The notes under the pieces: model-generated
Databases searched by the model: none
What the model was told of the DNA's origin: nothing
Seen by the model: only the letters and a program-made list of their open reading frames with translations
In this document: positions 23,024 through 35,732 of the stretch, in pieces
Position numbering within the stretch: the first letter of the stretch is position 1
How the letters are laid out: each line of letters starts with the position of its first letter
Assembly (NCBI GenBank): GCA_964020085.1
Contig: OZ026607.1
Location: 12,613,782 to 12,677,781, forward strand
Direction of reading: 5' to 3'
Length of the DNA: 64,000 bases
Origin: Micromussa lordhowensis
Taxonomy: Eukaryota; Cnidaria; Anthozoa; Scleractinia; Lobophylliidae
Translations under genes and position numbers: made by a program

Positions 23024-23130
23024 TGATCATTTCTTAATTTTTGGATCCAAGAAAAAATAAATCCCCTTTTTCCTTGATGGTTAATTATTGCAATCAAAGC
23101 TCCACTTTTAGGCTTGGCTAAATCTATATA
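23024..23130. repeat. Relic of an array-unit intron
   Basis: GGATCCAAGAAAAAATAAATCC and TTATTGCAATCAAAGCTCCAC resemble the intron part of the units at 12.9-19.3 kb. No cassette remains. Confidence 0.55.
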
Positions 23131-23462
23131 TTAACGGAAGAAGGTAGTAATTCTGCTGTGCTGATCAGGAAAGTTAGAAAAATGAGGAATTTTATAAAAT
23201 ACTCTCATAGCAGTTTGATAGTACCATCGCACACCCAAACAAAGCCCCAAAACGGTTGACACATCAGAAATCTCCGAGAAAGATAAAGGAACAGCTAGCC
23301 ACTGAATGTTAAAGCATCATAAAGTAAGTCCTGTATTTCCCAAAAAGCCTGGAAGCCTTAATTGTCCTTCGAACCAAAACGTCAGGCTTTTCAAACGGAA
23401 ACTATTTCTTCTAGTTTACTAGGGTTGGTAACATTGTAAGATGTACAAACAATAACACTTAC

Positions 23463-23700
23463 TGCGCTGGAGTCTTCCCTTTTGATATTTTTCTCTGAAA
23501 ACAACCTTCTTCCAAGATCAGCAAACTTTTCTCACAGGCTAGTTCTCTGTGGAGAACTGAATTGAATGCTACCTGTGACTTTGCCTCATTTAAAGAAATT
23601 CTGAAAATTAAACAAATACATGTGAAAATGACAGCTGTCAGTTGGAAAATATTATAATTGAAGTTCAGATGACAACTGCAAGGACATGCTTGCAGCTGTG
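23463..23700 (-). other. Candidate 5' non-coding exon of gene C
   Basis: Ends with donor GCA then GTAAGTGT. Paralogous to 4,830 and upstream at gene A, including AAGAAGGTTG and GACTCCAGCGCA. The frame open in the gene A counterpart has a stop here, which fits a UTR exon. The 5' end is not defined. Confidence 0.35.
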
Positions 23701-24229
23701 AAGAATGGCAGAGCGCATGCCCAATAACATTTGTCTAGGGCAGGCCTCTAAATATTCACTTAACAAAAAAGTTATCACCGTGAAAGAAAAACTGTAAATT
23801 TGATCTAAACGTCAACCAGAACCAACAAATGCTCTGACATTCACAAACCCAAGTTTAAGGCTAGGTATGTCCACTAAAATAACGACAAAAGACCACGAAT
23901 TTAAACGAAAGAGAACAAAGGTCTACGCAGTGGGATCAACGTAACAGGTTTGTCATGTGTTACTAAGGGAATTGTCCTTACAGTTCAGTATTTCTGTTAG
24001 TTAAACTTGGCACACAAAATGTTATTGTACCTGCCCTTAGTTGCTGTCCATTGTTTAGTGGTATTAGCCAGTTTCCACGTAAATAATAGATTGAAAAGAA
24101 ATACATGTAGATGGACAGCTGTCATGAAATAATACGTCTTTTTGAAAAACGTCACTTTCCGTACAGTGGTGACAACAAGTCTCGTTTCAAAATCTGAACA
24201 ACGAACCATCCACCAAGGAATTTAATTAC

Positions 24230-25195
24230 TTTTGTTTGCTCAATTTGACGGTAGAAAGGCATAGACTTAAGTTGTAAGCTTGGTTTGTCGTCCAGTGCTT
24301 CATAATTGAATCTTCCCACAATAAGGTATCGCTATTGGTTACCTAAAACAACCACTTCTCATACTAGAATGATTGGTTGTTAAAAATAACGTAAACTGGC
24401 ATAAAGTTATCCTCTTGAAACGAAAACTTTCTGGGGCCATGGTTATAAAAGTTTTTTTTGAAATAACCTATTTGGGATAACAACAAAATGTCCAGCAAAG
24501 AATTTAATTTATTATTTATGCTCAATTTGACGTTAGAAAGACACAGACTTGAGCTGTAAGGTTGGTTTGTCGTCCAGTGCTTAATAATTGTTTCTTCCCA
24601 CAATAAAGTATCGCTATTGGTTGCCTAAAATAACCACGTCTCATACTAGAATGATTGGTTGTTAAAAGTAACGTAAACTAGCATAAGGTTGTCCTCTTGA
24701 AATGAAAACCTTCTGGGGCCACGGTTATAAAAGGTTTTTTAAAATAACCTATTTGGGATAACAACAAAATGTCCAGCAAAGAATTTAACTTATTATTTTT
24801 GCTCAATTTGACGTTAGAAAGACACAGACTTGAGTTGTAAGGTTGGTTTGTCGTCCAGTGCTTAATAATTGAATCTTCCCACAATAAAGTATCGCTATTG
24901 GTTACCTAAAATAACCACTTCTCATACTAGAATGATTGGTTGTTAAAAGTAACGTAAACTGGCATAAAGTTGTCCTCTTGAAACAAAAACTTTTTTCGGG
25001 GCACGGTTATAAAAGGGTTTTTGAAATAACCTCAGTTTTGGAATAACAACAAACTGTCCAGAAAGATTGATCTTTTTTTTTATTTGCGGTTTCTGAAGGA
25101 TGAAAGTTTTTTGCAATTGAGCTATGACTGCATACGCTTTTGTTTCTTTTTTATTACTTGTCAAGCAACAATAAGGTATCGCTATTGGTTACCTG
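24230..25195. repeat. Tandem repeat, unit about 281 bp
   Basis: The landmark TATCGCTATTGGTT recurs at 24,327, 24,609, 24,890 and 25,177 (spacings 282, 281, 287). Units also share TTGTCGTCCAGTGCTT and ATACTAGAATGATTGGTTG; the last is more diverged. It lies upstream of gene C; open frames inside are incidental. Confidence 0.85.
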
Positions 25196-26188
25196 AAGTA
25201 ACCTCTTTCTAGCTAAGAATGGATCGGTCACTTAGATAAAACTAAAACTGGAACAAATTTTGCCTTTTTTAAAAACATTACTTCCCTGTAATTACTCGTT
25301 GAAATTATCATTTCGAGACTAACAACATATCGTTCGCAAAAGAATTTTAATTTTTCTTATTTGAAGAAGTTGGAAAGCCTGCTACTAATTTTGTAACTCT
25401 TAAACATGAAATTAACAGCTGAAATTGACAAGTATCATTGAAGCCTGGACCAGAACTGTCAAGGCATATGATTATGGCATTTGTTCCTATTATGTCTTCT
25501 GTATGGCTATCATATTGCTCAATAAAAATTTTCGTCGAGGGAGAAAAGCTAAAAGTTCTTCATATATTAAAACCCAAATCCGCTCGAAATGTTCCTTCGG
25601 ATCTCAGTGCATTTTCAGTTCACCCGAGTGAAGGCCAAAATATCTAAGAAAAAAGATTGCCTGAGTGAACTTAGTCCCCGATATAACAAGTCGTTAAAAA
25701 ACTCTTTTCTTCGAATTTTATTATATAGTTATGATTATTATTGGTAACCGGACTTTGTGTCTCGCAATCATACTCGCATACTTTTGTACTCCTACAACCG
25801 TACTTTTAATTGTTTAGGTAGGAGGGATACCGAAAAGGTCAGAACGCTGGCCTCCCACCAATGTGTCCCGCTTTTGATTCCGGCTCAGTGCCATACATGG
25901 GCTGAGTTTCCCAAATCTCCAAATTCCAATTTAAACAGAACAGAAGACGCACATGAAAACCATGAAACCCTAGCTACTGTCATTTATATTTCTTTGTTTA
26001 TTTAAGAAACGATAGGGTATCACTATTCGCTACGTAAAAATCACCAGTGTCCAACAAACAATAGACTGGTTCTGTTAAATACACTTTGGAAACAATGATA
26101 TTTTGCGGCATGGCATACGTAACAAAATTACAATAGCGTGAGTGAAGAGTAGTGGCACATCGTGCGCAAAGGTATTTAACTAGTCCCT
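25196..26188. other. Intergenic with a tRNA-like SINE relic
   Basis: About 25,820-25,900 contains AGAACGCTGGCCTCCCACCA followed by GATTCCGGC, resembling anticodon-arm and T-arm parts of a tRNA-Gly-derived SINE, too incomplete to be a tRNA gene. Nothing else recognised. Confidence 0.3.
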
Positions 26189-26222
26189 AGAGAAGATCAA
26201 GGTAGGTACCTTGATCTTCTCT
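26189..26222. repeat. 34-bp hairpin
   Basis: AGAGAAGATCAAGGTA followed by its near-exact complement. Confidence 0.6.
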
Positions 26223-26794
26223 TGATTATTTAGCTGAAGCTAGAACGGAGAAAACAGTCTTTTTGTAAAATGTCCAACTGTCAGTCTTCATGATTGACAT
26301 TGATTGGAATGACCACAATAGAACCAATCAAAATTACTTTCAATCCGCGATAAAACACGTGCTGCGAGTTTTTTGAACGGCTTCAAAAACATTCCTGAAA
26401 AAGCGTGTGTCTTGGGAGTCGGAAAAAAGGATCAAATTGTGAGGGGAAGATATTAGCATACAAGAAAAACAAGCTATGTCTTATCAGTAATCTTTATATA
26501 AAGATTACTAACGAGGAGTGTTTTATCAGATATAAAGATCATGCACGTGACGCTCTATCGGTGTTTTGATAGGCTGTTAGGCTCATTTTTTTTTTTGGAA
26601 CTGTTTTTTATTGAATTTGCGAACACACAAACAAAATAAGATACATGCATACAACTAAGGAAAAAATAAGAAGATAAAAAATACATATATAAACATAAGG
26701 CACTACAGAAAGGGCTACTTAGAAACAAAAAAGGCATAATACAAACTCACCATAATACATTTATATACTTCCATTAGCTACAACGCTAATTAAC

Positions 26795-29793
26795 TTATTC
26801 CATTTCTTTAAATGAAAAGATAATTTGTCTCCTTTCCTGGCAATATATATGGAGCTCAATAGAATATATTCGCTTCATTTTAGCAATAAAACCTTTGAGG
26901 GAAGGTTTAGCATTCTGGCATTTTCGAGAGTATATATAGTATTTACCTAATAAAAGAATGTGGTTGATTAAAATAAAGTCATCTTGAATGTCAAACTTCC
27001 CAAAAATCAAATCAGCCTCCTTCATGATCAGTTCACCAACATCAATGTCATTTTTCCGGAGCCAGGACAATACATGTTTCCAAAATTCACAAGATTCCTT
27101 ACAGGAAAAGAGTAGATGCTCGATGGATTCGTCCTCTTTTTGGCAGAGAGTACATAGTGGTGACTGCATAATACCAAAAGGAAAGAGTTTTTCATTCGGT
27201 GAAAACAATACAATTTAAAATTTTATATTGAAATTCTCTCAGTTTTGATTCCATAGACGATCTGAAAGATAGAGAATAGACCTTCTCCCAATCTATGGCT
27301 GAGTGTGGATACTTGTCAGACAATTTCTTTTGAGCGGTAGGTAATCCCTGCTTCTTCGCCAGAAACTGGCGATAAATTTGTTTGGAAGAGACATCAGAAA
27401 ATGTGAGAGGATTTCCATCGATAATGATGCTGGGAACATCTAAGACTGGAGAAATTATTGGAAGCCACGAAGAATTTTTTATTATTGTGCGCCAATGGGT
27501 TGGAATGGAGTCAATGATGCTCATCACGAAAAAACTTTGCTCGGAGTTGAGCAGTAGATTCGTAAAGCTAAATGTTGTTATATTGTTACACGAAAGTAGG
27601 TCTCCTATTTTCAGTAGGCCAATGGAAAAAAGATCCCTTCTAAAGACTGATTTTTTATCAACACAAAGAAACTTGTTGTTCCATATAATTTCATTCACAA
27701 TCTCTTGAAACGAAAGCGGTACTTTGTTGTTCAAATCAGACCAGGCATCAAAGCACTGTTTATAGAAAGGCGGCAACATCACGGGTAATTTAGTAGAATC
27801 AAGATTACAGTGAAGTACAAACTTTCCACCAACAGATGACAGTCGCTCATCGAGAAAAAACTTCCAAGGACTAGGATAATCTTCTAAATATTTCTTTAAG
27901 CAGAGAACACGCTTTGTATGAACCATTGAGTCAATGTCAAGCATATTTAGACCACCATTCTCTATGGTGGCAGTGAGGACATTTCTTTTAACTTTGTCTT
28001 TGCCATTCCAAATGAAACTGTAGAAAATAGAAAGCAGCATTCTTTAAAAGTTCTCTAGAGATAGGTATGGCTGATGCTCTAAACATAAGTTTAGGAATGG
28101 CGAAGGTTTTAACTATCTGTATCCTCCCCAAAAGCGACAACCCTCTCCACTTCCATAAATTTAAAGATTTCTTAATTGACTTTAAAGTTTCCCTATAATT
28201 TAAGTCGTCCCTCTCCTTTCCATTACCACCAAAATAGACTCCTAGAATTTTTATAACATTACGAAGGGTGTACATATTAGATACATCTTCCCATAGAGAA
28301 CTATCACCAAATACTAAGGCTTCCGTCTTCTCATGGTTGACTTTCAACCCCGAACACTCTCCAAAATCTTCGAGGAGGCGAAATAGGGTAATATAGGATC
28401 CTTTGTCACTCAGGAAACATGTCATATCGTCAGCAAATAAATTAAGCTTTACATTTTCTTCACCGAATTTAAAGCCTTGAATGGCCAAGACTTCTAAAGC
28501 AATTATAAACAAATAAGGAGAGAGAGGGTCGCCTTGTCTTACACCTCTTCCTAAAGAGAAAGGTCCTGTTGATAAGCCATTGTTCAACACACAACTTGAA
28601 ACGTTTTCATATAACACGCGTATCCACTGGATGAAGCTTGGTCCGAAATTGAATTCATGTAGTATCCTTATTAAATAATTGAAATTCAGAGTGTCAAAAG
28701 CTTTCTCAAAGTCAACGGCAAGTAGAATTCCGGACAATCCTTTCTGTTTAGTATGCTCTACTACATATTCTATTGTCCTAATCGCATCAAAAATCGTTCT
28801 TCCTTTAACGAACGCATTCTGATTGAAGTGGATAATCTCAGGAAGGGTCTTTTCCATACGCTTCGCTAGGGCTTTCGAAGCTATTTTCGCATCCATGTGG
28901 ATAAGAGATATTGGGTGCCAGTTTTTTATCAATCTTTTGTCCTTCCCTTTTTTCTCAATTAAGGTTATAATAGTCTGTTTCTGTGAATTAGAGGGTTCAC
29001 CGTGCTCAAAGGCATAATTTAAACTGTCGACTAGCAATGATCCAATTAAAGGCCAGAAAGCAATATAAAACTCTACGGTGAGACCGTCATTTCCTGGAGA
29101 TTTATTCTTTTGAAAAGTGTGCAGCACATTATAACACTCTCCATATCCTAATTTTCCCTCACAGATGTTCCTCAGATTTTCGGATAATTTTGGAATTTGA
29201 TTTGAGTCCTTAATAAATGCAGATATAGTAACAGAATTTGTGTAACTATTTTTAGCATAAAGATTCGAGTAGTAAGATTCTAATTCATTCATAATTTTTT
29301 TCGGGTCGTGTGTTAAAGTTCCCTTACTTGTAAAAATTTTCCTTACGCTGGTTTTCTTTTTATTGGAATTTTCAAGATTGAGAAAGTATTTGTTATTTCT
29401 CTCCCCCATTTCGTACCAAGTTGCACGAGAACGTATGATAGCTCCCTGTGTAATAAAGTCGTACAAGTTCTCGTATTCTGCCTGGAGAGATTCTAATTGT
29501 TCAAGGTTTTGCGGAGAGGGATCCTTGTCACATTTGTGTGAACATTCTTTTATACATTCCTCAACCTCCTGCAATTTTTCTTTTCTTTGACGAGCCTTAG
29601 TTTTACTATACTTAATAGTACACTGACGTATCCTATATTTAATTAAATCCCACAGGACACGTTTATCCAGAACCTCGTTAAATTCCTCTAACCAAACGTT
29701 ATAATTTTCGCTAATGAGTTGACAGTAATCAGGGTCATTCACAAGATTGGAGTTGAATTTCCAAAAGGAAGGTCCTCGCACACTTTCATCCAA
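26795..29793 (-). pseudogene. LINE ORF2, reverse transcriptase part
   Basis: Main open piece 29793-27988 (601 codons), then 28040-27192 and 27208-26795 after frameshifts. It begins with the linker RGPSFWKFN and shows the RT motifs in order: NKSPGNDGLT, KNWHPISLIHMDAKI, LAVDFEKAFDTLN, GVRQGDPLSPYLF and the catalytic FADDMTCFL. A C-terminal Cys/His segment (CTLCQKEDESIEHLLFSC) follows. This is L1-type. Two frameshifts (about 28,000 and 27,200) make it inactive. Confidence 0.9.
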
Positions 29794-29959
29794 ACCACAT
29801 CACCAGAAAAGTCGAATCAAAGTGGGCAGGGCTTATTTGGACCCACTGGTCCATATCAAATGAGCTGTCAGTCCTGTTATTGTCTTAACGCGTAGCTGAT
29901 TGGTTCAGCTATGAGATCGGTATGAGCCCCACAAGCAAATTCTCTTCATCTTTTACAAA

Positions 29960-31198
29960 ATGGCGGCTCGCGTGAGGAAAGAAAAAGGATTTTACGCGTC
30001 TTTGAACAGCGTATCTTCAATTGATATGCTCCCAAAAATGAATCATCGTAAAATTAAAGGAAGGGGACGACTCTGGGAGGTCGAGCGTCTCATCGCTAAG
30101 CGAGAAAACGCTACGGTAAGTTGAATTCCTTTGTTTCTAATCGATCGTAAGATGATTGTAAAAGTATGCCGCAGCGATACTTCGGTGAACATTTGTGACA
30201 AGAATTCAGTCCAAATGGCCAAGTTGCTGAAGAACAATGCAGATATAGAACTGCTTTATTGATACAGAATTGTCCTTATTTTTATTTGCTAACAGAGGAC
30301 TACTGAATACTTAGTTTTGTGGCGGGGTTATTCTCCTTTTGAGGCAACCTGGGAACCCGAAGAAAATGTTTCTCCCGATTGTGTCCGGTACGACTCACTC
30401 ATCGATACTTGCGCTTACAGTAAATAACAACGTTTTCCAATTGCTATTTTCTTGGAGAGTATTTTATTTATAAAGCAAGAAGTTGCTTGCCATTTTGCAA
30501 TATCATGTCGCTATGATCAGCGGAGCAATTCTCTTTACTAATTTTGTTGTTTGTGGTGTGTTAGGTGTCGAGAAGTTCGTTATGATCGACAATCGATGCC
30601 TATTTTGATGTGATTTCAGCTAAAAACTAAAACAGAGTTATGCCTGCTATATACATTGTAATTGTTCAATGAGTAATCGCTGTAAACTAGTAGATGATTA
30701 CATTATACATATTAATAGCTTGGATATTATGCTGTGGTTTACTGTCAACCTAAACTATATCTTAAATATATTTTGTTGATTCTCTTTAGATTTTTCAAGA
30801 ACCCAGTTGTTGATGAGTCAGTTATCTTTGGTGAGGTAGCCACACTCAGGATTGCTGTTGAGCAGCACTTAAAATCAAAATCTAGACTTTCGGTAACCAT
30901 CAAACTCAGGGGAGATGTTTACAGATGTCTCTTTAAAAATAAAGGAAGTTTTCGTGATGGATGGCAATTACTAGACAAGGCAGCCTTCCCTAGAAAATAT
31001 TTTCCGGAGTTCTGGGATCACTGTGCTGATTCCCATGGCCAGGGGATAAAAGTATTTTACCCGATGAAAGTGAAACACTTTATCTCCTGGTCAACGAAAA
31101 AGTATAGTGTTGGAGAAGGTCACCACCAACTTCCAAGATCCTTTCAGGAGAAATTGACCTTCTCGTTCATAAAAGTAGCTCTTGGGGATACCTCTTAA
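29960..31198 (+). CDS. Transposon-encoded chromodomain protein, three exons
   Basis: Exons 29960-30115 (phase 0), 30296-30387 (phase 2) and 30790-31198 join to 218 residues. Donors are GTAAGT and GTACGA; acceptors CTAACAG and CTCTTTAG. The chromodomain spans about residues 38-78: [31 protein letters not shown] and EENV, matching the aromatic and WEP pattern of the fold. Residues 80-218 form a second domain ([33 protein letters not shown]) that I do not recognise. Chromodomains bind methylated histone tails in other proteins and guide integration in some retroelements; a targeting role here is inference. The only ATG that keeps the first exon open is at 29960, about 140 bases from the end of the TIR. 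Confidence 0.75.
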
Positions 31199-31214
31199 TT
31201 TGTTTAGTTTTCAG

Positions 31215-34200
31215 TTATTGTTTCTTAGCCCGTTTTGCTTGCTTTTTCCCTTTAGTTTTGCTGGTACATCGGGGTTGTTTCCTTTTTCCCCTTTTATTTT
31301 GCTGGGGTAGTGGCTCAGTTGTTATTGGTACTTCTTCACTTGGTATTGCTTCTGGGGACTTGTCGTAGCTAATTCGTTTGCGTAGTCTACGATTTGTTTT
31401 AATGTTGATTTCCCAGTATTCTGTGTTCTTCTTTGTGTATTGCCTGGGTTTCCTCTCTCTGTGCTTTAGGGCACGGATACGATGTTCAGCTCGTAGAACT
31501 TCAGCAGGGTCATCAGTGTGGTTACTCTTTCTTTGTATGATCTTGCGTGCGTCATCATTATTTTTCTCCACCCCTGCAAGTTTAAAATTAATATCAACAT
31601 GTTATTAACATGTACCGGTACTTCCTTGTTTGAACTGAAGTGTAGTGAAATGGTACATTCCAAAATTTCAAAAACAAAAATAATGCACCTTGGCCACTAA
31701 ACTGTTTTAGATTTTTGTGTTGCTCCACCATTTGAGGAATGTGGTATGCTGCTGAATGCATGTAGCATGTCACACGCTCTCTTGCATAGCCAAGTCTCTT
31801 ATCTCCCAGATTAGAAAAGGTATCAATCCATGTTTTTATCTACAAAGGAAAAAGCATGATGGTGTTATTCCTAATGGGTAAGGCTAGCTGTTAAACCTTT
31901 AATGTTGTAATTTATATGTACCTGTTGGCGATATTCCTCAACATTAGTTGGTTTAAAAGAGGAGATGAAACTAAAGTACATATCAGCAAATCCCTGTAAA
32001 AAATACGCAGAAATGGTTAACAATTTTATATGATTTCAGCAACTGTTTTTATCTTTTATGTTTGAAATGTCATTTAAATTGAGCACCTTCCACAATTCTA
32101 CCACAGTTTTGGCAGTATCCTGCTGGATGAATGGCTCTAATTTACTGGGAAGAACTTTGAGAAGTGTTTTTCTGTCATCCCCCATGAGGCTTGTCCAGTC
32201 CCATGTTCCCGAACCTTTACCATCAGCATTTCGTTTTTCCCAGACGGAGAATGACACCCCACAACTGTTGATGACTTGTATCAGCTTGTCAACGTGGACT
32301 TTTTTCTTACCATTGAGAAAACTCTCCTTATCATCCCACTGCATGACATCTTCCACTAAGTTGCCAATCAAGACATCCGTAATGCGGAGCATCAAATGTA
32401 GCTCATCTAAGATGATGTGATCCAGTGGGATGTTAAGGAGAGGTTGATGCACACAACAGTAGTTCTCCCCCTTGGATTTGGATGCAAATTCTTGAAGTTC
32501 TTCCAGTGTCCTTCTCAGTGGTTCATCATTGTAGTAATTGTCAGGCTTGTTCATGTCTCCCCTTTAAGAAAATAATATATGTAATTGATCAGCACATGGG
32601 ATTATTATTTCTTCTTTAGTTTAATGCGACAATAATATGGTAGGTAAATAGGTTAACTTTATTTATACCCAATTTGTATAAAAGTTGGGAGCTTGTGGGA
32701 CTGTGGTAGACATACATGGAAGCAATTACAACAAAACCTAAAATTATTTATTGGCTATGATGAACAGTTCCTCTCAACCCACTGCTGCTGAACAGTTCAG
32801 GGGCTAACAGGTTAACAAAAGTGGCCCAACAGTTGGTTGAGGAGTGCTGTTATGCTTTACAGTTACCAAATAAAGAAATGCTTTTAATTCTATACAGAAG
32901 TGCATTGTAGTTTTAGTTATTACATATAGATGGATGTGTCAGTGAGTATTACCTGTCTTTCTTGTGAACTTTGCACCACAAACAAGCATAGGTAGAATTT
33001 GCTGCACTGATGCCCATAACCAACAGCAGAAACTGAAGAGATATAAATGTAATGTTACAATTAAAGAGCTTAATTACATGAGTTGGTGCCACCTGATGCC
33101 TTGAAATGTCTACCTTTTATGAATGCAAGATTCTGACAGTATTATGTTATTTATTGCTTACTTAAAACAAAGCTTCAAACTTTTAAGACCTTTTGGTGTA
33201 TGAAATTTTAAAGTAACCTTTTATATAATATTGATTACCTTGTAATCACCTCCAAGAAACATTTCTATATCTACTCGTTTTCCATTGACGGTTATATAGC
33301 CACTCTTAATGATGTCATTAACTTCATCAAAAATCTCCTTGAAGCTACTTTCCAATGTTTCTCTGCTTTCAGGGGCATTCACAACAGCAATAGTGTGAGT
33401 ACCTATAGGTAAATTGTTAAACAAGTAAATCTGTAATATGTGATTTCAAATTTTTTGAATAGATGTGCTGTAAAAAAATACCACAAGATCTAAATGAAAT
33501 AAAGTATAATATTTTATAGTTTAGTTCACATTACTTTTTATTCTTTTGTAGAGGATCAATATGGTATTATTTGTAATGTTACCTTTTGATGATAATAGAT
33601 CATCTGCACTTTGCAGAATTGAGAAGCTGAGCAATATAAAATTGCTAACCCTGCTCATTCTGGCACCATCACCACTTAGCTTAACTTTGACCTTCTCACC
33701 TTCCTGAATTGTACTGGTATTTAGCTGCAGAAACATTAAATTTCCCATGTAAGTACTGGGAATAAATGAAAACTAAATCATTGGCTTAGGAAAAGACTCA
33801 AATTACTTAAAATACTTTTTGGCACACACATACATACAGTCAAAAAAAAAAAACTACAAGCAAGATTTGTACAAACCATTTGTTGCACTTGATCAGTTAG
33901 CAATTGCCTGAAAGAGTGCTGTGCTCCTGGAGCCTTGCCTGGAGTAGAGTTGATTATGCAGCTCTTGTTCAGTTCAGTTCTGGATTGTTTAAACAAGTAT
34001 GACTTTGGGAACCCATCAATTGTCATAGACAACTCATGTACAAACTCATCTCCAACCCCAAATTTATCTATTAGGTAAAGAATGCTTTCAACTTTGGCTT
34101 TATCATCCTCGCTGAGTTTAGAATATTGTGTTTGAGGTGAAGGTGGAGAAATGTCATTAGATGAGGTGCTTGAGGATGTATTGTCAGGTGTACAAGGAGG

Positions 34201-35115
34201 TGTGTCGGGTACAGTGCTACAATGTGAAGTATTTGGGGAAGAAGGGAGGATGCTGTCACTTGTATCAGAGACTTCTGATCTAACGGATGCGTTGTTAAAT
34301 TCAACAGTGTATGTCTTGGAGCTGTCTTGATCCTTGAACTTTAAGCAGTCAACCTCAAGCCCAAAAAGTCTACTGAAATGCAGAGCCTTTTGGGCTCTTG
34401 ATTTAAGTTCTTTTAATTTCTTATTTTGGGCTTGAGTTGACTTTAGTTTTGGGATAGCTGTCCCTTTAACTTGACAGAACTGATCCTTCTCTAGCTGTCT
34501 TATATATTTTTTCATGTTGGCACACTCTTGTTGACAGGCACTATTAAGTTCTTTTTCTTCTAGCATTTCCTTGAAAAGTGCTTCTTTTGCTTTTTCAATG
34601 TCAGCATACTTTTGTTTCCATTCTTCAATATGGGCCTCTGCTGCTTCCAATTTTTGCGCTAGGCTGCCTACTTCGGATTTCCACTCCTCTACAGTTATAA
34701 TGTCATTTCTCCAAACCGCAATCTTTGTCCACTTTTCCAAAAACAGCTGTCTCTGTTTGAGGCTCCCCTTTCTGTTAGCAATTTTCCTATTATTTTCAGC
34801 ATTAATGCAGATCTTGGACAACTGTGTTTCAAGCCTAACACTTTCACGATTAAGACGGAAAGCATCACCCGGTATACTTAAATTGACAAGGTCAATGTAA
34901 TAGACCCCAGCTTTCAAGGAAGAAAGCATGTCTCTTCTCCAGCTAGCAAGAGTCTCCAATTTTATCTTTAACCAAAACACGACTTCATTACCACTTTCAC
35001 GTTGTTTCAAAACGTAGCTAAGGTGCGTGTTTGGACAATCCCCGAGTAAAATTATTGTTGTCCCTTTGTATATGTCCGACATTTCGAAAATATTTCTGGA
35101 AATAGCTATAGACAC
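31215..35115 (-). CDS. Putative DDE-type transposase, eight exons
   Basis: Exons 35115-33877, 33724-33583, 33402-33239, 33032-32953, 32561-32087, 31993-31922, 31839-31689, 31573-31215: all have AG/GT borders and all phases agree, giving 893 residues (882 if Met12 at 35,082 is the start). Residues 142-210 are a coiled coil; 285-335 are Ser/Thr/Pro-rich. Candidate catalytic parts: [10 protein letters not shown] with D432, FLGGDYK with D513, then ACLWCKVH (C532, C535, H538), [14 protein letters not shown] (594-597) and QGVEKNNDD (E777). The C-terminus is Lys/Arg-rich. I have seen proteins with these motifs as multicopy uncharacterised genes in cnidarian genomes, but cannot name the family, and transposase function rests on TIRs and motif order. 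The donor of exon 5 (GTGCTC) is the weakest. Confidence 0.7.
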
Positions 35116-35732
35116 AATAATTTTGGCACATTAATTGGCGCTTTTTTTCGAAAAAACCCGCGCGAATCTCGCAAGACCGATGGGTAATCTAGGTTTCAGT
35201 CTCCCCGGTTTTAGTAAGGCTTTTGTTTTGAACGCCTGCTTGATTATTTTTAAGATGGCGCCATCGTTAGGGAACATAGTGACTTGTTTACCTCTCTTTT
35301 TCCATCAAGTATGGCTATTCCATCGCACCAATCTATATGTCAACTATAGCCTGGTTTTAATTTTAAAAACCGAACCCAGATCACGACGAATCTACCAGAT
35401 ATTTCTGCAGAAAAACGGATTGATATTGTTCCTCGCAACATGGATCGACGGTAAGGTTCGTAGCGCTAATATAGTGGTACAAAATTAAAATATAGTTAGG
35501 GCAAATTCAGTATTTTGACTCAGTGACATTCAATATGGCGCCAACAAATGCTACTTTACAAAATTCGAAAAACCGCACCGAAAATGACATGTTTAACGCC
35601 GTACGAAACTTCCAAAGAAACTTCAAGTTAAGACGACCTAAACAAGATCGACGGTAGCTTTGGCAGTTACAAATATTTTAATTTTCGAAGGTTTAAAAAT
35701 TATTTCCCCATACATTCTCTGTAATACGAGAG

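Noticed and set aside
32058..32420. 120-codon plus-strand frame in the transposon
   Set aside because: Antisense of transposase exon 5.
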